A stretch of 64,000 nucleotides of DNA from Bacteroidales bacterium (GCA_016287075.1 JAEEVC010000006.1:62001-126000), one strand, 5' to 3'; positions 40,159 through 49,887 are shown, numbered from the stretch's first letter. Numbers and translations are program-made. The notes: a model not told the origin generated them from the sequence alone.

Positions 40159-40732
40159 ACAGGATCCGCCGGGATTTGACCTCCTTTTCCAGCTCCGCCG
40201 CGCTCCGGCCGATGCCGTCCCGGCAGAGCCGGTCCAGCAGGGCATGGAACTGCGTGCCATGGTCGAGGTGGCGCAGGTGGCAGAGCTCGTGGAGCAGGAC
40301 ATAGTCCCGCAACGGTTCCTCGAGACGCATCAGGTTGAGATTGAGGTTGATATTGCCCTTGGCGGAACAGCTGCCCCAGTTGGAGACATTGTGCTTGATG
40401 AAGACCTTCCCGAAGGTGAAGCCATACCGCTCCGCCCAGTACTTCAGGCGGCCGGGCAGGAAGGCCTTCGCCTCCTTCCGGAGCGCTTCCGCATCGAAGC
40501 TTTCCCGTTCCGCCGCGAGCGCCTGGGCCGCGGCGGCCTGCCGGGCCAGCACCTTGGCGACCCAGTCCCGCTTCTGCCGGAAAAAGCCGATTCCGAACGC
40601 ATACGGGGTCCAATAGGGCACGGTCACGACGATCCCGCGCACGGGATGGACACGGAGGGAGACACGGCGCGCCCGCCGGGACTTGACCACCCGCACGGTG
40701 CCGAGTTCGGGATCCTCGTACAGTTTTTCCAT
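40157..40732 (-). CDS. YgjP-like (DUF45/M48) metallopeptidase
   Basis: LLHELCHLRHLDHGTQFHALL; NWGSCSAKGNINLNL. Confidence 0.87.
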   Translation of the reverse strand: MEKLYEDPELGTVRVVKSRRARRVSLRVHPVRGIVVTVPYWTPYAFGIGFFRQKRDWVAKVLARQAAAAQALAAERESFDAEALRKEAKAFLPGRLKYWAERYGFTFGKVFIKHNVSNWGSCSAKGNINLNLNLMRLEEPLRDYVLLHELCHLRHLDHGTQFHALLDRLCRDGIGRSAAELEKEVKSRRIL

Positions 40733-40734
40733 CG

Positions 40735-42093
40735 TCAGAACAGCGGAATCGCCTCGGCGACGACGAAATTGCTGCCGCCGATGTAGATCAGCGGCGGGGC
40801 CGGTTTCGTGGCCGAAGCGGAGCGGTTGACCTGCTCGGAGAGGTTCTGCGCCAGCATGATGGCCATGCGGACGCCTTCACGGACGCTTTCGGCGCTGTAG
40901 GCGCGGGAAGAGGGACGGTCCACCTCCTTGCAGTAGGCCTTGTAGCGGGAAAGGAGCTTTTCCGCCGGCAGGGCCCGGGCCGTATCCGGCGCGACAAAGA
41001 TATAGGTGGCGTCGGCAGGCATCAGCGGCAGGATCCCGTCGAGGTCCTTGTCGGCCATGATGCCGAAAACCAGGATCAGGGAACTGCAGCGCCCGTCCGC
41101 GAGCAGCTTCTCGAGGTGGGCGAAATTCCCGCGGAGGGCGGGTGGATTGTGGCCGATGTCGCAGATGACCCAGGGCAGGTCCGACACCTTTTCCCAGCGG
41201 CCGCGGAAGTCCGTCCGGCGGGCGGCATGGATAAGGGCGTCGACGACCGCATCGGCATCGGCGAGCCCGCGGAATCCGTCCTTTTCCCGGAGGATATCGA
41301 CCGCTGCGAGCACCGTCCGGAGGTTTTTCTCCTGGCAGGCCCCCTGGAGGTCCATCTGGCGCAGGATCTCCTGGCGGCGGTTCCACAGGGACGGCCGGAC
41401 TTTGTCTGCGGCGGTGAGCGGACAGCGCATCCAGGCGGCGTCCGCGAAGACCGGATCGGTCTCGGGGTCGCTCTCCCCCACCAGCGCCGGGACGCCCGGC
41501 TTGAAGATGCCGGCCTTTTCGGCGGCAATCTTCGCGAGCGTGTCGCCCAGCAGGGCGCAATGGTCAAGCCCGACCGAGGTCACGACGGAGAGGTCCGGAG
41601 TCAGGACATTGGTGCTGTCGAGCCGGCCGCCGAGGCCGGCTTCCACCACGGCCACGTCGACCCCCTCATCCGCGAACCACTTGAAAGCCAAGCCAGTAGT
41701 AATTTCGAAGAAAGAGAGCCCCTGCGCTTCGAAGTAAGGTTTCCAAGCCGTCAGGAAGTCATAGACATATTCTTTCGGGACCATCCGGACCGGGGCGGCG
41801 ATCTTCGCCCGCTCGCGGAAATCCACCAGGTGCGGCGAGGTATAGATGCCGGTCTTCAGGCCGGTGGCGGAGAGGGCGGCGGCGAGCATCGAGGCGACGG
41901 AGCCCTTGCCGTTGGTGCCGGCGACATGGACGGCGCGGAAAGCCCGCTCGGGATGGCCGAGCGCCGCACAGAACGCCTCCATACGCTCCAGTCCCGGCTT
42001 GTAGGCCGCGGCGAATCCCACCTTCTGCACCGACGGGAAACGCCGGTAAATATCTTCCACCAGGGTTTTGTACCCTCCCTCCGAAAAAGCCAT
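40735..42093 (-). CDS. folC: Bifunctional folylpolyglutamate/dihydrofolate synthase
   Basis: VHVAGTNGKGSVASML, EAGLGGRLDSTNVL, CDIGHNPPAL; ATG at 42093 preferred because a TAAATTTG box overlaps the longer start. Confidence 0.92.
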   Translation of the reverse strand: MAFSEGGYKTLVEDIYRRFPSVQKVGFAAAYKPGLERMEAFCAALGHPERAFRAVHVAGTNGKGSVASMLAAALSATGLKTGIYTSPHLVDFRERAKIAAPVRMVPKEYVYDFLTAWKPYFEAQGLSFFEITTGLAFKWFADEGVDVAVVEAGLGGRLDSTNVLTPDLSVVTSVGLDHCALLGDTLAKIAAEKAGIFKPGVPALVGESDPETDPVFADAAWMRCPLTAADKVRPSLWNRRQEILRQMDLQGACQEKNLRTVLAAVDILREKDGFRGLADADAVVDALIHAARRTDFRGRWEKVSDLPWVICDIGHNPPALRGNFAHLEKLLADGRCSSLILVFGIMADKDLDGILPLMPADATYIFVAPDTARALPAEKLLSRYKAYCKEVDRPSSRAYSAESVREGVRMAIMLAQNLSEQVNRSASATKPAPPLIYIGGSNFVVAEAIPLF

Positions 42094-42117
42094 CTCCGTT
42101 TTATTTTGAACTTGTTG

Positions 42118-42125
42118 CAAATTTA
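42118..42125 (-). promoter_or_regulatory. Bacteroidetes-type -7 box TAAATTTG for folC
   Basis: TAnnTTTG match upstream of ATG 42093. Confidence 0.45.
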
Positions 42126-42155
42126 CGTACTTTCGCAGAGAAATAAAACCGAGAA

Positions 42156-43301
42156 ATGACCGAAAAGCCTTCCGTCCTCTACAGCGAGTACATCATCGAC
42201 GGGATGCCGCGCGCGCTCACCCCGGCACGGATGCTGGAGGAATGCTCCTCCGGCCCTGCCGGCCATGCGCCCGCCCGGAAGCCGGAACCGATTATCGATG
42301 AGACACTTGACCTGGCTCCCAGCACCTATATATTCGATCCCGCGCGGATGGATGCGTACCTCGGGGAGACGTGCGCCCGCGCCGGTGAGGAACGCTGCTG
42401 CCCCGTGCATTTCGCCGGCTCCCACACCTGCGGACGGATCGCCCGCGCCCTCATCGACGCCCTCTGGATGACCGGCCATTTCCGGCTCGGCGACCTGACC
42501 CTCCGGGCGGAATGGCGCTGGGACGCGGCGCCCATCGGCAACATGGCCGCCTTCTATGATTCCGTCGAGGCGGCGGCCGCCTATATCGACGCCCTCGGCC
42601 TCCGGCTGAAGGGGTATGCAGTCACGAAAGGCCCCTGCCAGATCGCCTTCAAGGCCAGTACGACGGCGGAAGAAGAAGTACCTGACGACGAGGAAGAAGG
42701 CTTCTTCCGTGAACTTCCTTTCCGGACGGAGCATCCGCGCATCGGACGGAAGCGCAAGTGCCCCGCCGTCCTCCAGCCGGAGGCCTCCGACTGGCTCATC
42801 TACATTCCCTTCGACTCCTGCGAGTTCCGGCTGGGCGGCTCCGTTCTCTCCGAGGCGGAGGATGCCCGGTCCGCCCTCGCCCCCGACATCGCCGACGCGG
42901 ATTATTTCATCGACTGCTACGAGGTCGTCCGCGAACTGGTGGAGGACGGGGTCGTCAAGGCCGGAGCGACCGTCTGCGACGGCGGCATGCTCACGGCCCT
43001 GAAACTGATGGCTGCAGGCGGGACCGGGGCGGACATTTCGGTCAGCGACATCGTCAAGGCCTACAACGAGAAGCCCGTCCGGGTCCTCTTCGCGGAGGTT
43101 CCCGGGGTCATCCTTCAGATCGCCGACATCGACTATGACTACGTCGATGCGGAACTGCTGCTGCAGGACGTCGTTTACTTCCCGCTGGGCCACCCCGTCC
43201 CGGGGAATGCGGACCTCCGGGTCGCCCATGAAGAGAAAACCGGCCTTTCCAGCATCCTGGAATCGCTTTTATACACCCAGACCTCCGAAGGAGAAGACTG
43301 A
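42156..43301 (+). CDS. Conserved hypothetical protein with PurM/PurL C-domain-like segment
   Basis: VCDGGMLTALKLMAAGGTGADISVSDI...VLFAEVPGVILQI resembles the SDGGL...E..GAVIQV pattern of AIR/FGAM synthases. Confidence 0.5.
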   Translation: MTEKPSVLYSEYIIDGMPRALTPARMLEECSSGPAGHAPARKPEPIIDETLDLAPSTYIFDPARMDAYLGETCARAGEERCCPVHFAGSHTCGRIARALIDALWMTGHFRLGDLTLRAEWRWDAAPIGNMAAFYDSVEAAAAYIDALGLRLKGYAVTKGPCQIAFKASTTAEEEVPDDEEEGFFRELPFRTEHPRIGRKRKCPAVLQPEASDWLIYIPFDSCEFRLGGSVLSEAEDARSALAPDIADADYFIDCYEVVRELVEDGVVKAGATVCDGGMLTALKLMAAGGTGADISVSDIVKAYNEKPVRVLFAEVPGVILQIADIDYDYVDAELLLQDVVYFPLGHPVPGNADLRVAHEEKTGLSSILESLLYTQTSEGED

Positions 43302-43304
43302 TCC

Positions 43305-44654
43305 ATGGAAAAAAGGACTGAGAAACAACCGAAGATCTTCGTGCTGGACACGAACATCATCCTCCATGACTACAAGGCCATCCGGAAGTTCCAGGACAAC
43401 GACCTGGTGATTCCCATCGCCGTCGTCGAGGAACTCGACAAATTCAAGAAAGGCAACGACGCACTGAGTTTCAACGCGCGCGGGTTCATGCGCGAAATCA
43501 ATAAACTGACGGACGACAAGACCTTCGGTCCGCGGGGCGTCCCGCTCGGGGGTCGCTGCGGCTACATCAAGATCGAGCCCAACCACCCCTTCCAGCCGGA
43601 GTTCAGGGACCTGTTCATGGACGACATCCAGGACCACCGCATCCTCTCCACGGCGATGTGGGTCCGGGACAACAACCCGGGGCGCTTCGTCGCCCTTGTC
43701 ACGAAGGATATCAACCTGAGACTCAAGGCGAAAGCCGCCGGCATGATCGCCCAGGACTACCTGACCGACCGGGTCGAGGACGACCGGCTGGAGAACACCC
43801 GGCGGGAGGTTCTCGTCATCGAGGATGCGGCCTCCGAAGCCATCCAGCGCCTGTCCTATGGCCAGGACAACTGCATCGACTGGAAAGAGGTCGCCGACAA
43901 GGAGCCGAAACCGAACCAGCTCTTCAAGTTCGAATGGGGCGGGCAGACCGTCTGCGCCCGCTATGACGCCGACCGGAAGGTCATCGCACTCGTCCGTTCG
44001 CGGGAGGCCTATGGCATCCGGCCGCGGAACGACGAGCAGAAATTCGCCCTGGACGCCTGCCTGAACCCGAAAATCCAGCTGGTTTCCCTGACCGGCGGAG
44101 CGGGCACCGGCAAGACCCTCATCGCCCTTGCCTCCGCCCTCGAGCAGGAGAAGGACTTCGACCAGATCATCCTCACCCGCCCGACCGTCGTCCTCGGCGG
44201 CCAGGACATCGGCTTTCTCCCCGGCGACCAGAAATCGAAGATGGCCCCCTACCTCCTGCCCCTCATGGACAACCTGGAGGTCATCCGCGGCTGCTTCCGC
44301 CCCGGCAGCAAGCAGGCCCTGAAGATCGAGGGGCTCCTGAAGGACGAAAAACTGCTCATCTCCCCCCTCGCCTACATCCGCGGCCGCTCCCTCGGCAAGG
44401 TCTTCATGATCGTCGATGAGGCCCAGAACCTCACCCCGCACGAGATCAAGACCATCATCACCCGCGCCGGGGAAGGCACCAAGATGGTCTTCACGGGCGA
44501 CATCTTCCAGATCGACCAGCCCTACCTGGACCAGTGGTCCAACGGCCTTACCCACCTCGGTGAGAAACTCGACGGCCAGAAACTTTTCCAGCACGTCTTC
44601 CTCCGCAAGGGCGAGCGCTCCGAACTCTCCGAAATCGCCGCCAAGCTCCTGTAA
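43305..44654 (+). CDS. PIN domain plus PhoH-like ATPase (YlaK type)
   Basis: FVLDTNIILHDYKAI PIN start; GGAGTGKTLIAL Walker A; FMIVDEAQNLTPHEIKTIITRAGEGTKMVFTGD. Confidence 0.92.
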   Translation: MEKRTEKQPKIFVLDTNIILHDYKAIRKFQDNDLVIPIAVVEELDKFKKGNDALSFNARGFMREINKLTDDKTFGPRGVPLGGRCGYIKIEPNHPFQPEFRDLFMDDIQDHRILSTAMWVRDNNPGRFVALVTKDINLRLKAKAAGMIAQDYLTDRVEDDRLENTRREVLVIEDAASEAIQRLSYGQDNCIDWKEVADKEPKPNQLFKFEWGGQTVCARYDADRKVIALVRSREAYGIRPRNDEQKFALDACLNPKIQLVSLTGGAGTGKTLIALASALEQEKDFDQIILTRPTVVLGGQDIGFLPGDQKSKMAPYLLPLMDNLEVIRGCFRPGSKQALKIEGLLKDEKLLISPLAYIRGRSLGKVFMIVDEAQNLTPHEIKTIITRAGEGTKMVFTGDIFQIDQPYLDQWSNGLTHLGEKLDGQKLFQHVFLRKGERSELSEIAAKLL

Positions 44655-44678
44655 AGTCGGACAGACGGATTATATTGG

Positions 44679-44743
44679 CGATGCCGCCAGGGCGGCATCG
44701 ACCGGCCTCGCCGTCAGGTCATAGCAGAGGCGGCGAGGGCCGG
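44679..44743. terminator. Two tandem GC-rich hairpins between convergent genes (putative bidirectional terminator)
   Basis: CGATGCCGCC-AG-GGCGGCATCG and CCGGCCTCGCCG...CGGCGAGGGCCGG; no clear T-tract. Confidence 0.45.
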
Positions 44744-44750
44744 ACACACA

Positions 44751-46613
44751 TTACCACTCCTCGTCGCCGAATCCCGGGATGTCAATCTCCCCGTTAAGGA
44801 CAGCCGCCTGCCACTGGAGCAGCGGGCACTGGGCGTCGATCCCCTTCCAGACCTGCGTGGAATAAGCCTCCTCCCCGTTGATCACGGACAGTTTGGACAG
44901 GAAGGTCTTTCCGGGGCCGCAATTGCAGTTTTCGGCATACGTCGCAGTTTTCCCCATTGCGGAAGCGGATGTCAGATTTTTCCCGGTATAGGAGGAGGAA
45001 AGGTTATAGGCGATACCGTAACCGCTGGAGGTCGTTCCGTATGAATAGCAACCCGTTGAAGCATTGCTCCATGAACTGTTATTTCCGGAGATTCCGCCGC
45101 ACTGCCCTTTTTCATCTGTCGTATCACCGATATGATAGCAGTTGCGGCAGTCCCCCCTTCCGGATACGCCACCGACGTAATCGCCCGTCCCCGTCACGTT
45201 CCCATAAACATAGCATTGTTCGGGACCGCCGCTGCCAACGATACCTCCGACATAGTATGCGCCGGACACATTCCCCTCAAAACCGCATTGCTGGATGTCT
45301 CCCGTATTACCAACACCCGCGATGCCGCCGACGTAATGGTCACCCCACACAGAAACCGTACCTTTGACCACACACTGACTGATATTCGCCGACTGTCCGG
45401 TGATTCCGCCGGTCCAAGTCTGGCCGCTGATATCGACGACGCCCTTGACGACGCACTGGCTTACGGTATGGTTATAACTCATCTGCGCAACCAGTCCGCC
45501 CACATACTCATTTCCGGTCACTGTAATATTCTCTACCGTGAGGTCCTGCACGCTGCCGGAAGATACAAGACCTACCCGGGAACAATCCTTTAGGTTTATG
45601 GTGATATTGGACAGCGTATGCTTGTTGCCGAAGAGCGTCGTGGCAGAAATGGGGAAACAAGCCTCCCCCGTGAAATCGACATCGGACTCGACGGAATACG
45701 CGTGGGAATCCCAATAGGATGCGGCACGGAAGTGTGCGGGGGTCGTAAGGACGTATGCCCCGCTATGGATACTGCTTTGCTCCAAAGTGCAGACAGAGGC
45801 CGCCTGGGCGAAATCGAACGTCAGGTTGTTGTTGACCCCGGCGCAAAGATTCTTGCCGCTCTTGACGAACTCGTAGGTAATATGCTGCCCGTTGGCATCA
45901 CCATAGACATAGAAATACACGGTTTTCCCCGAGAAATCCTGGGGTATGACCAGCGATTTCCCTTCTTTCCCCTGATTCCAGCCGAAACGGATGTTTTGCG
46001 AAAAGACATATCCATCCGTCGAAACGCCTGTCTGCGAGATCTTACCGTCGCTGAAACTGGGCATTCCGTCTTCCGTGACGGCCATGCCCACCTTCATGTT
46101 GGTCAGGGTCGGGACATTCTTGAACTTGAAGGTCAACATGGAAAAAAGATGCGACAGGGAGATACTGGCCGCGGTCTGCCCGTCTTCGACCGTCAATGTC
46201 CCATAGAGCCGTATCTGCTCATTGAGGGCAGAGCCGGACTTCATATATACAGACTTGCTGACATATAAATTACTCTGGCCATACAACACGATATACTCCC
46301 CGCTGAGCACGCTGGAGGTGGACCGGAAAGAGGCTTTCTTCGAGGGCGCCGTGATGTCGGTCTTCATCGTGACGGTGGAATTTTTTCCGGACACATCCAC
46401 CAGATACAGGCAATCGCCCGGCTGCCACGACAGATTAAGCCCGTCCTCGTCAAAAGCGACCTTCGTGTCAGGCGAGCCATACGTGGCCGTCAGGGTGAAT
46501 CCTTCTTCCTGCCTGTCCGCGGCTTGCGGAGTTCCGATGGACAGTTTCTCGCCGCAGGAGCCCAGACAAAGCAGCACCGCCAGGCATGCAGGCACACAGA
46601 ATCGCATGTTCAT
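44751..46613 (-). CDS. GLUG-repeat lipoprotein with fimbrillin-like N-terminus
   Basis: Lipobox CLGSCGEK; GGLVAQMS, GGITGQSA, GGIAGVGN, GGIVGSGG repeats. Confidence 0.75.
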   Translation of the reverse strand: MNMRFCVPACLAVLLCLGSCGEKLSIGTPQAADRQEEGFTLTATYGSPDTKVAFDEDGLNLSWQPGDCLYLVDVSGKNSTVTMKTDITAPSKKASFRSTSSVLSGEYIVLYGQSNLYVSKSVYMKSGSALNEQIRLYGTLTVEDGQTAASISLSHLFSMLTFKFKNVPTLTNMKVGMAVTEDGMPSFSDGKISQTGVSTDGYVFSQNIRFGWNQGKEGKSLVIPQDFSGKTVYFYVYGDANGQHITYEFVKSGKNLCAGVNNNLTFDFAQAASVCTLEQSSIHSGAYVLTTPAHFRAASYWDSHAYSVESDVDFTGEACFPISATTLFGNKHTLSNITINLKDCSRVGLVSSGSVQDLTVENITVTGNEYVGGLVAQMSYNHTVSQCVVKGVVDISGQTWTGGITGQSANISQCVVKGTVSVWGDHYVGGIAGVGNTGDIQQCGFEGNVSGAYYVGGIVGSGGPEQCYVYGNVTGTGDYVGGVSGRGDCRNCYHIGDTTDEKGQCGGISGNNSSWSNASTGCYSYGTTSSGYGIAYNLSSSYTGKNLTSASAMGKTATYAENCNCGPGKTFLSKLSVINGEEAYSTQVWKGIDAQCPLLQWQAAVLNGEIDIPGFGDEEW

Positions 46614-46632
46614 ATTCTTGTCTTTTTATTAA

Positions 46633-46791
46633 TTACCAATCATTGTCTTCAAATCCCGGGAGATCGAACTCCCACATGTTCGGATCCTCACTGCCTCCGC
46701 CGCTCTTACAGAACGATCCGGACTGTATTTCCCGAATACAGACTTCGGGGAATACATACGCATGCGCGATTCTGTCGTCCGTACGGTTCAT
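46633..46791 (-). CDS. Short 52-aa ORF P3 between two lipoprotein genes
   Basis: Hand translation: MNRTDDRIAHAYVFPEVCIREIQSGSFCKSGGGSEDPNMWEFDLPGFEDNDW*; contains AYVFP as in P1/P2. Confidence 0.5.
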   Translation of the reverse strand: MNRTDDRIAHAYVFPEVCIREIQSGSFCKSGGGSEDPNMWEFDLPGFEDNDW

Positions 46792-46815
46792 GACCGAGGC
46801 AATGAGGTCCTTCTC

Positions 46816-49800
46816 CTAATTGTTGTAGTAGTCGTAGTTGTCCGGTTTGGGATAGTGGTAGCAGCGGGGACTCGGCTCGCCTGAATAATAGAAGCCGTAG
46901 CCTCTGTCGAAGTCCATCCGCCACTTGCCGCGCTTGCCGTTCTCTCCGAGTGTCCGGTCGAAGGTGTACATGTAGCGGACCGGATAACCGGCAGATCCGC
47001 CCTTGTTCCGGACCCGGTCGATGATCTCGGGAACCAGGCCGATCAGGGCACACGTGTATTTGCCGTCGGCCTCCTTGAGGTCAGGGTCGATGGTGAAACG
47101 CGTGAGACTCGGCAGGCCGGGGAAGGAGCCCAGGCCGGAAAGTGCGAAGTCGGGCGAGACCCTGATTTCCAGTTCCTGGAGGTTCGGACAGGCCCCCACC
47201 TCGATGGACCGGGTGGCGTAAAGCTTTAGTTTTTTGGATGGCAAACCGCTGATATTTATCTGTTCCGCACGGATTTCCGGATCGTTCTCCAAGCTTGTCA
47301 GGTTGCTGAGGTTCACGCTTTTAAAACAGGTGCTCTCGTACTCGTTCCACACGCTGGAATCATAGCTGATCCCAAGCGTCTTGATATCCGGATTGCCGCC
47401 GGCGATGGCCAGCGAGACGTATTGGCCGATGATGGTCACATTATCAGAGCCGGAAGGCAGGTTGATCAGGCCGTCGCAATGGGTAAAGTTGATGTAGTCC
47501 AGGTGGGCGGTTCCGAGGCCTGTGACGGGCGGGTCGCCCTGGAAAGCGCAGCGGGTATACTCCAGTTTCTTGAGGGCGGCGCATCCGTTGATGGACAAAG
47601 ACGGGACATCGTGCCGGTAAGGATAGTCGATGCTGATGGACTCCAGTTTCGTGCAGTTGTCGAATTTGATGCTCGTCAGTTTGTCCGGGACATGATCGTC
47701 ATAGTCGTCGTCACCGATGATGATGCTCGTGATTCCGGTACCGCTCATATCCAATTCCCGGAGTTTCGGGTAGCCGTAGCCGATGCCAATGGATCCTTTG
47801 TACAGGGGGGAGTGGATTTCCAGGTGCTCCAGATTACTGCCGCCGGCGGAGAAGCCGGAACAGGTCGGATCCTTGATAATGATGGACCTGACATTGTCAT
47901 TCTGGTCCATGGTACCGAACAGTTGCCACCACTGACCGTCTTCGAGCGCCGAACCGACGTTTGAACCGATGACGATGTTGCTCTTGAGCGGCCAGGAACG
48001 GTCCGGGGTCAGGGTCACCCATTTCAGGTAGGCGCCGTCGTCGGAGGTCGTCACGTTGATGCCCTTGTCCTGCATATAGAGCACGTCATACTGGGACACA
48101 TCGTACCAGGGGGTATCCTGCCAGCCCATCGCATCTGCCACGTTCGACACCAGCGAGGCGACCATTTTGGCCTGTTTCTCATTGAAGGTGCGGAAGAAGA
48201 GCGTGGAATCGCCGCGGACGGGGACATGCTTGCTGCCCATCACGCTCATAAACAGGTTGACCTGGTAGGTCCTCCCGGCTTCGAACCCTTCGAAACTGAC
48301 CTCGAACTCGGTGGAATCCTTGGCGGACCGGGGCTCCTTCCAGTTGATCGGGATGACCCGCTCCCGGGGATAGACGATACCTCCTCCCGGGGCGTATTCA
48401 TAATCAGTTGGATCGAATACATGGGCATAGAGGTTCCCCTTCGTAAAGACCCTCCGCTTGAGCATGCCGGAAACGGTTGCGCCGCGGGGAGACGGCTCGA
48501 TCTTCATCGTGGAGGTGCAGATCTCCGGCATCAGCCAGGACTCGTACAGGGGAAAACTCTTTTCCGGCGTGGCCTTGGAGAATGCATCGTAGAGCACCTT
48601 CCCGCCGACCTTGGCGTTCATCTCCACGAACCCCTTGACATTGAGGGCGGTGGACATGCTGAAGTCCGCGAGGGCAGAGGAATTGACGTCGGGATTCGAC
48701 ATGTCCATCTTGTGCGTCACGGCCGTACGGAGGCCGGTATCCACGCCGATGGCGGCACCGATGATGTCGTAGAGCCGGAACTCCAGCGCCGGCTTGAGGC
48801 CGAACGTGACGCCGCCTTCCACCTTGGTGCCGAAAGAGGACGGGTTCTGGTCGGATTCCGGCGTGTCGATCCCCCGGTTGATGAATCTCCAGTCACCGGT
48901 TTCATACCCGGCGCCGATCGAGAAGGCCTTGTCGTAATTCACGTTGACCTCCAGGCCGATCTGTCCGTCGATTTTGACATAGCCCTCCAGCGTGATCTTG
49001 GGGATAAACACGAGCGGGCCGAGCGCGACCGGATTGAAATAGAAGGTATAGAGCGGGAAACTCTTGGTGGCGGCCACCTCGCCGAAGGCGTTGATCGTGG
49101 CACCGAGGTGGATGGTGGGATCCAGCAGGAAGTTCATCGCCAGGACCTCACCGTCGGCGATGACCGCCTGGAACCGCAATCCCAGGTAGATGTTCATCGA
49201 CGGAGTCAGGGTCAGCTTCACGTTGGCTTCCAGCCCTTCGTGGTTGACGCCGGTGGAATACAGTTCCCAGGTGACATTCGAGGGGATGGCGATGCCGATC
49301 CCGGAGGTGGCGGTGGCCCGGGTCTTCGTGAAGTTCACCGTTTTCCCCTCCCCGTCGACGACATAGGCGATATGGTCGGCGAGATTCACCGACGTCGTGT
49401 CGATCTGCAGATGATGGAATGCCTCTTCCAGCGCCGCCGGCTCATAATAGACATAGCCGTCTTCCACCCGGGTTACCTTGCAGAGGAGACCTTCGGGGAA
49501 CTGTTCCGTGGGCTTGTTGTACACCAGGACATCCCCCGGTTTCGGAAGGGCTTTGGAGGTGGTCGCGAAGAAACCGAAATCCTTGTTGTTTTCCGTGACG
49601 GTGGCCACGAATTCATCCGGCAGGTAAATGGTGCCCTCCGTCAGGGTGAAATCGCCTTCCGGCAGGGTTCCGGAGACGAGTTCCTCCGGCGCCCCGGGCC
49701 CGTCCGGATTGTCCGGATTGTCGGGATTATCGGGGTTATCGGGGTTGTCTGGCTTGTCCGGCTTGTCTGGATCCGTCGGGTTCTCGGGCGTGTCGGGTTT

Positions 49801-49887
49801 TACGGGCTCCGGCTCCGGCTCGGTACAGGCGGCTGCCATCAGCAGGCAGGCAAAGAGGGTCAGGATGCTGTACTTGATTTTCATCAT
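46816..49887 (-). CDS. Large lipoprotein with (PDN)n linker and LRR-like C-terminal region
   Basis: Lipobox MAAACTE; PDKPDKPDNPDNPDNPDN linker; repeated LxxLxxxxCxxL-type segments. Confidence 0.65.
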   Translation of the reverse strand: MMKIKYSILTLFACLLMAAACTEPEPEPVKPDTPENPTDPDKPDKPDNPDNPDNPDNPDNPDGPGAPEELVSGTLPEGDFTLTEGTIYLPDEFVATVTENNKDFGFFATTSKALPKPGDVLVYNKPTEQFPEGLLCKVTRVEDGYVYYEPAALEEAFHHLQIDTTSVNLADHIAYVVDGEGKTVNFTKTRATATSGIGIAIPSNVTWELYSTGVNHEGLEANVKLTLTPSMNIYLGLRFQAVIADGEVLAMNFLLDPTIHLGATINAFGEVAATKSFPLYTFYFNPVALGPLVFIPKITLEGYVKIDGQIGLEVNVNYDKAFSIGAGYETGDWRFINRGIDTPESDQNPSSFGTKVEGGVTFGLKPALEFRLYDIIGAAIGVDTGLRTAVTHKMDMSNPDVNSSALADFSMSTALNVKGFVEMNAKVGGKVLYDAFSKATPEKSFPLYESWLMPEICTSTMKIEPSPRGATVSGMLKRRVFTKGNLYAHVFDPTDYEYAPGGGIVYPRERVIPINWKEPRSAKDSTEFEVSFEGFEAGRTYQVNLFMSVMGSKHVPVRGDSTLFFRTFNEKQAKMVASLVSNVADAMGWQDTPWYDVSQYDVLYMQDKGINVTTSDDGAYLKWVTLTPDRSWPLKSNIVIGSNVGSALEDGQWWQLFGTMDQNDNVRSIIIKDPTCSGFSAGGSNLEHLEIHSPLYKGSIGIGYGYPKLRELDMSGTGITSIIIGDDDYDDHVPDKLTSIKFDNCTKLESISIDYPYRHDVPSLSINGCAALKKLEYTRCAFQGDPPVTGLGTAHLDYINFTHCDGLINLPSGSDNVTIIGQYVSLAIAGGNPDIKTLGISYDSSVWNEYESTCFKSVNLSNLTSLENDPEIRAEQINISGLPSKKLKLYATRSIEVGACPNLQELEIRVSPDFALSGLGSFPGLPSLTRFTIDPDLKEADGKYTCALIGLVPEIIDRVRNKGGSAGYPVRYMYTFDRTLGENGKRGKWRMDFDRGYGFYYSGEPSPRCYHYPKPDNYDYYNN
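49700..49790. repeat. 9-nt tandem codon repeat encoding Pro-Asp-Asn/Lys
   Basis: gtccggatt gtccggatt gtcgggatt atcggggtt atcggggtt... Confidence 0.75.

Noticed and set aside
37171-40179. 1002-aa plus-strand ORF
   Set aside because: Antisense to the BACON/Ig-like lipoprotein; no domain support.
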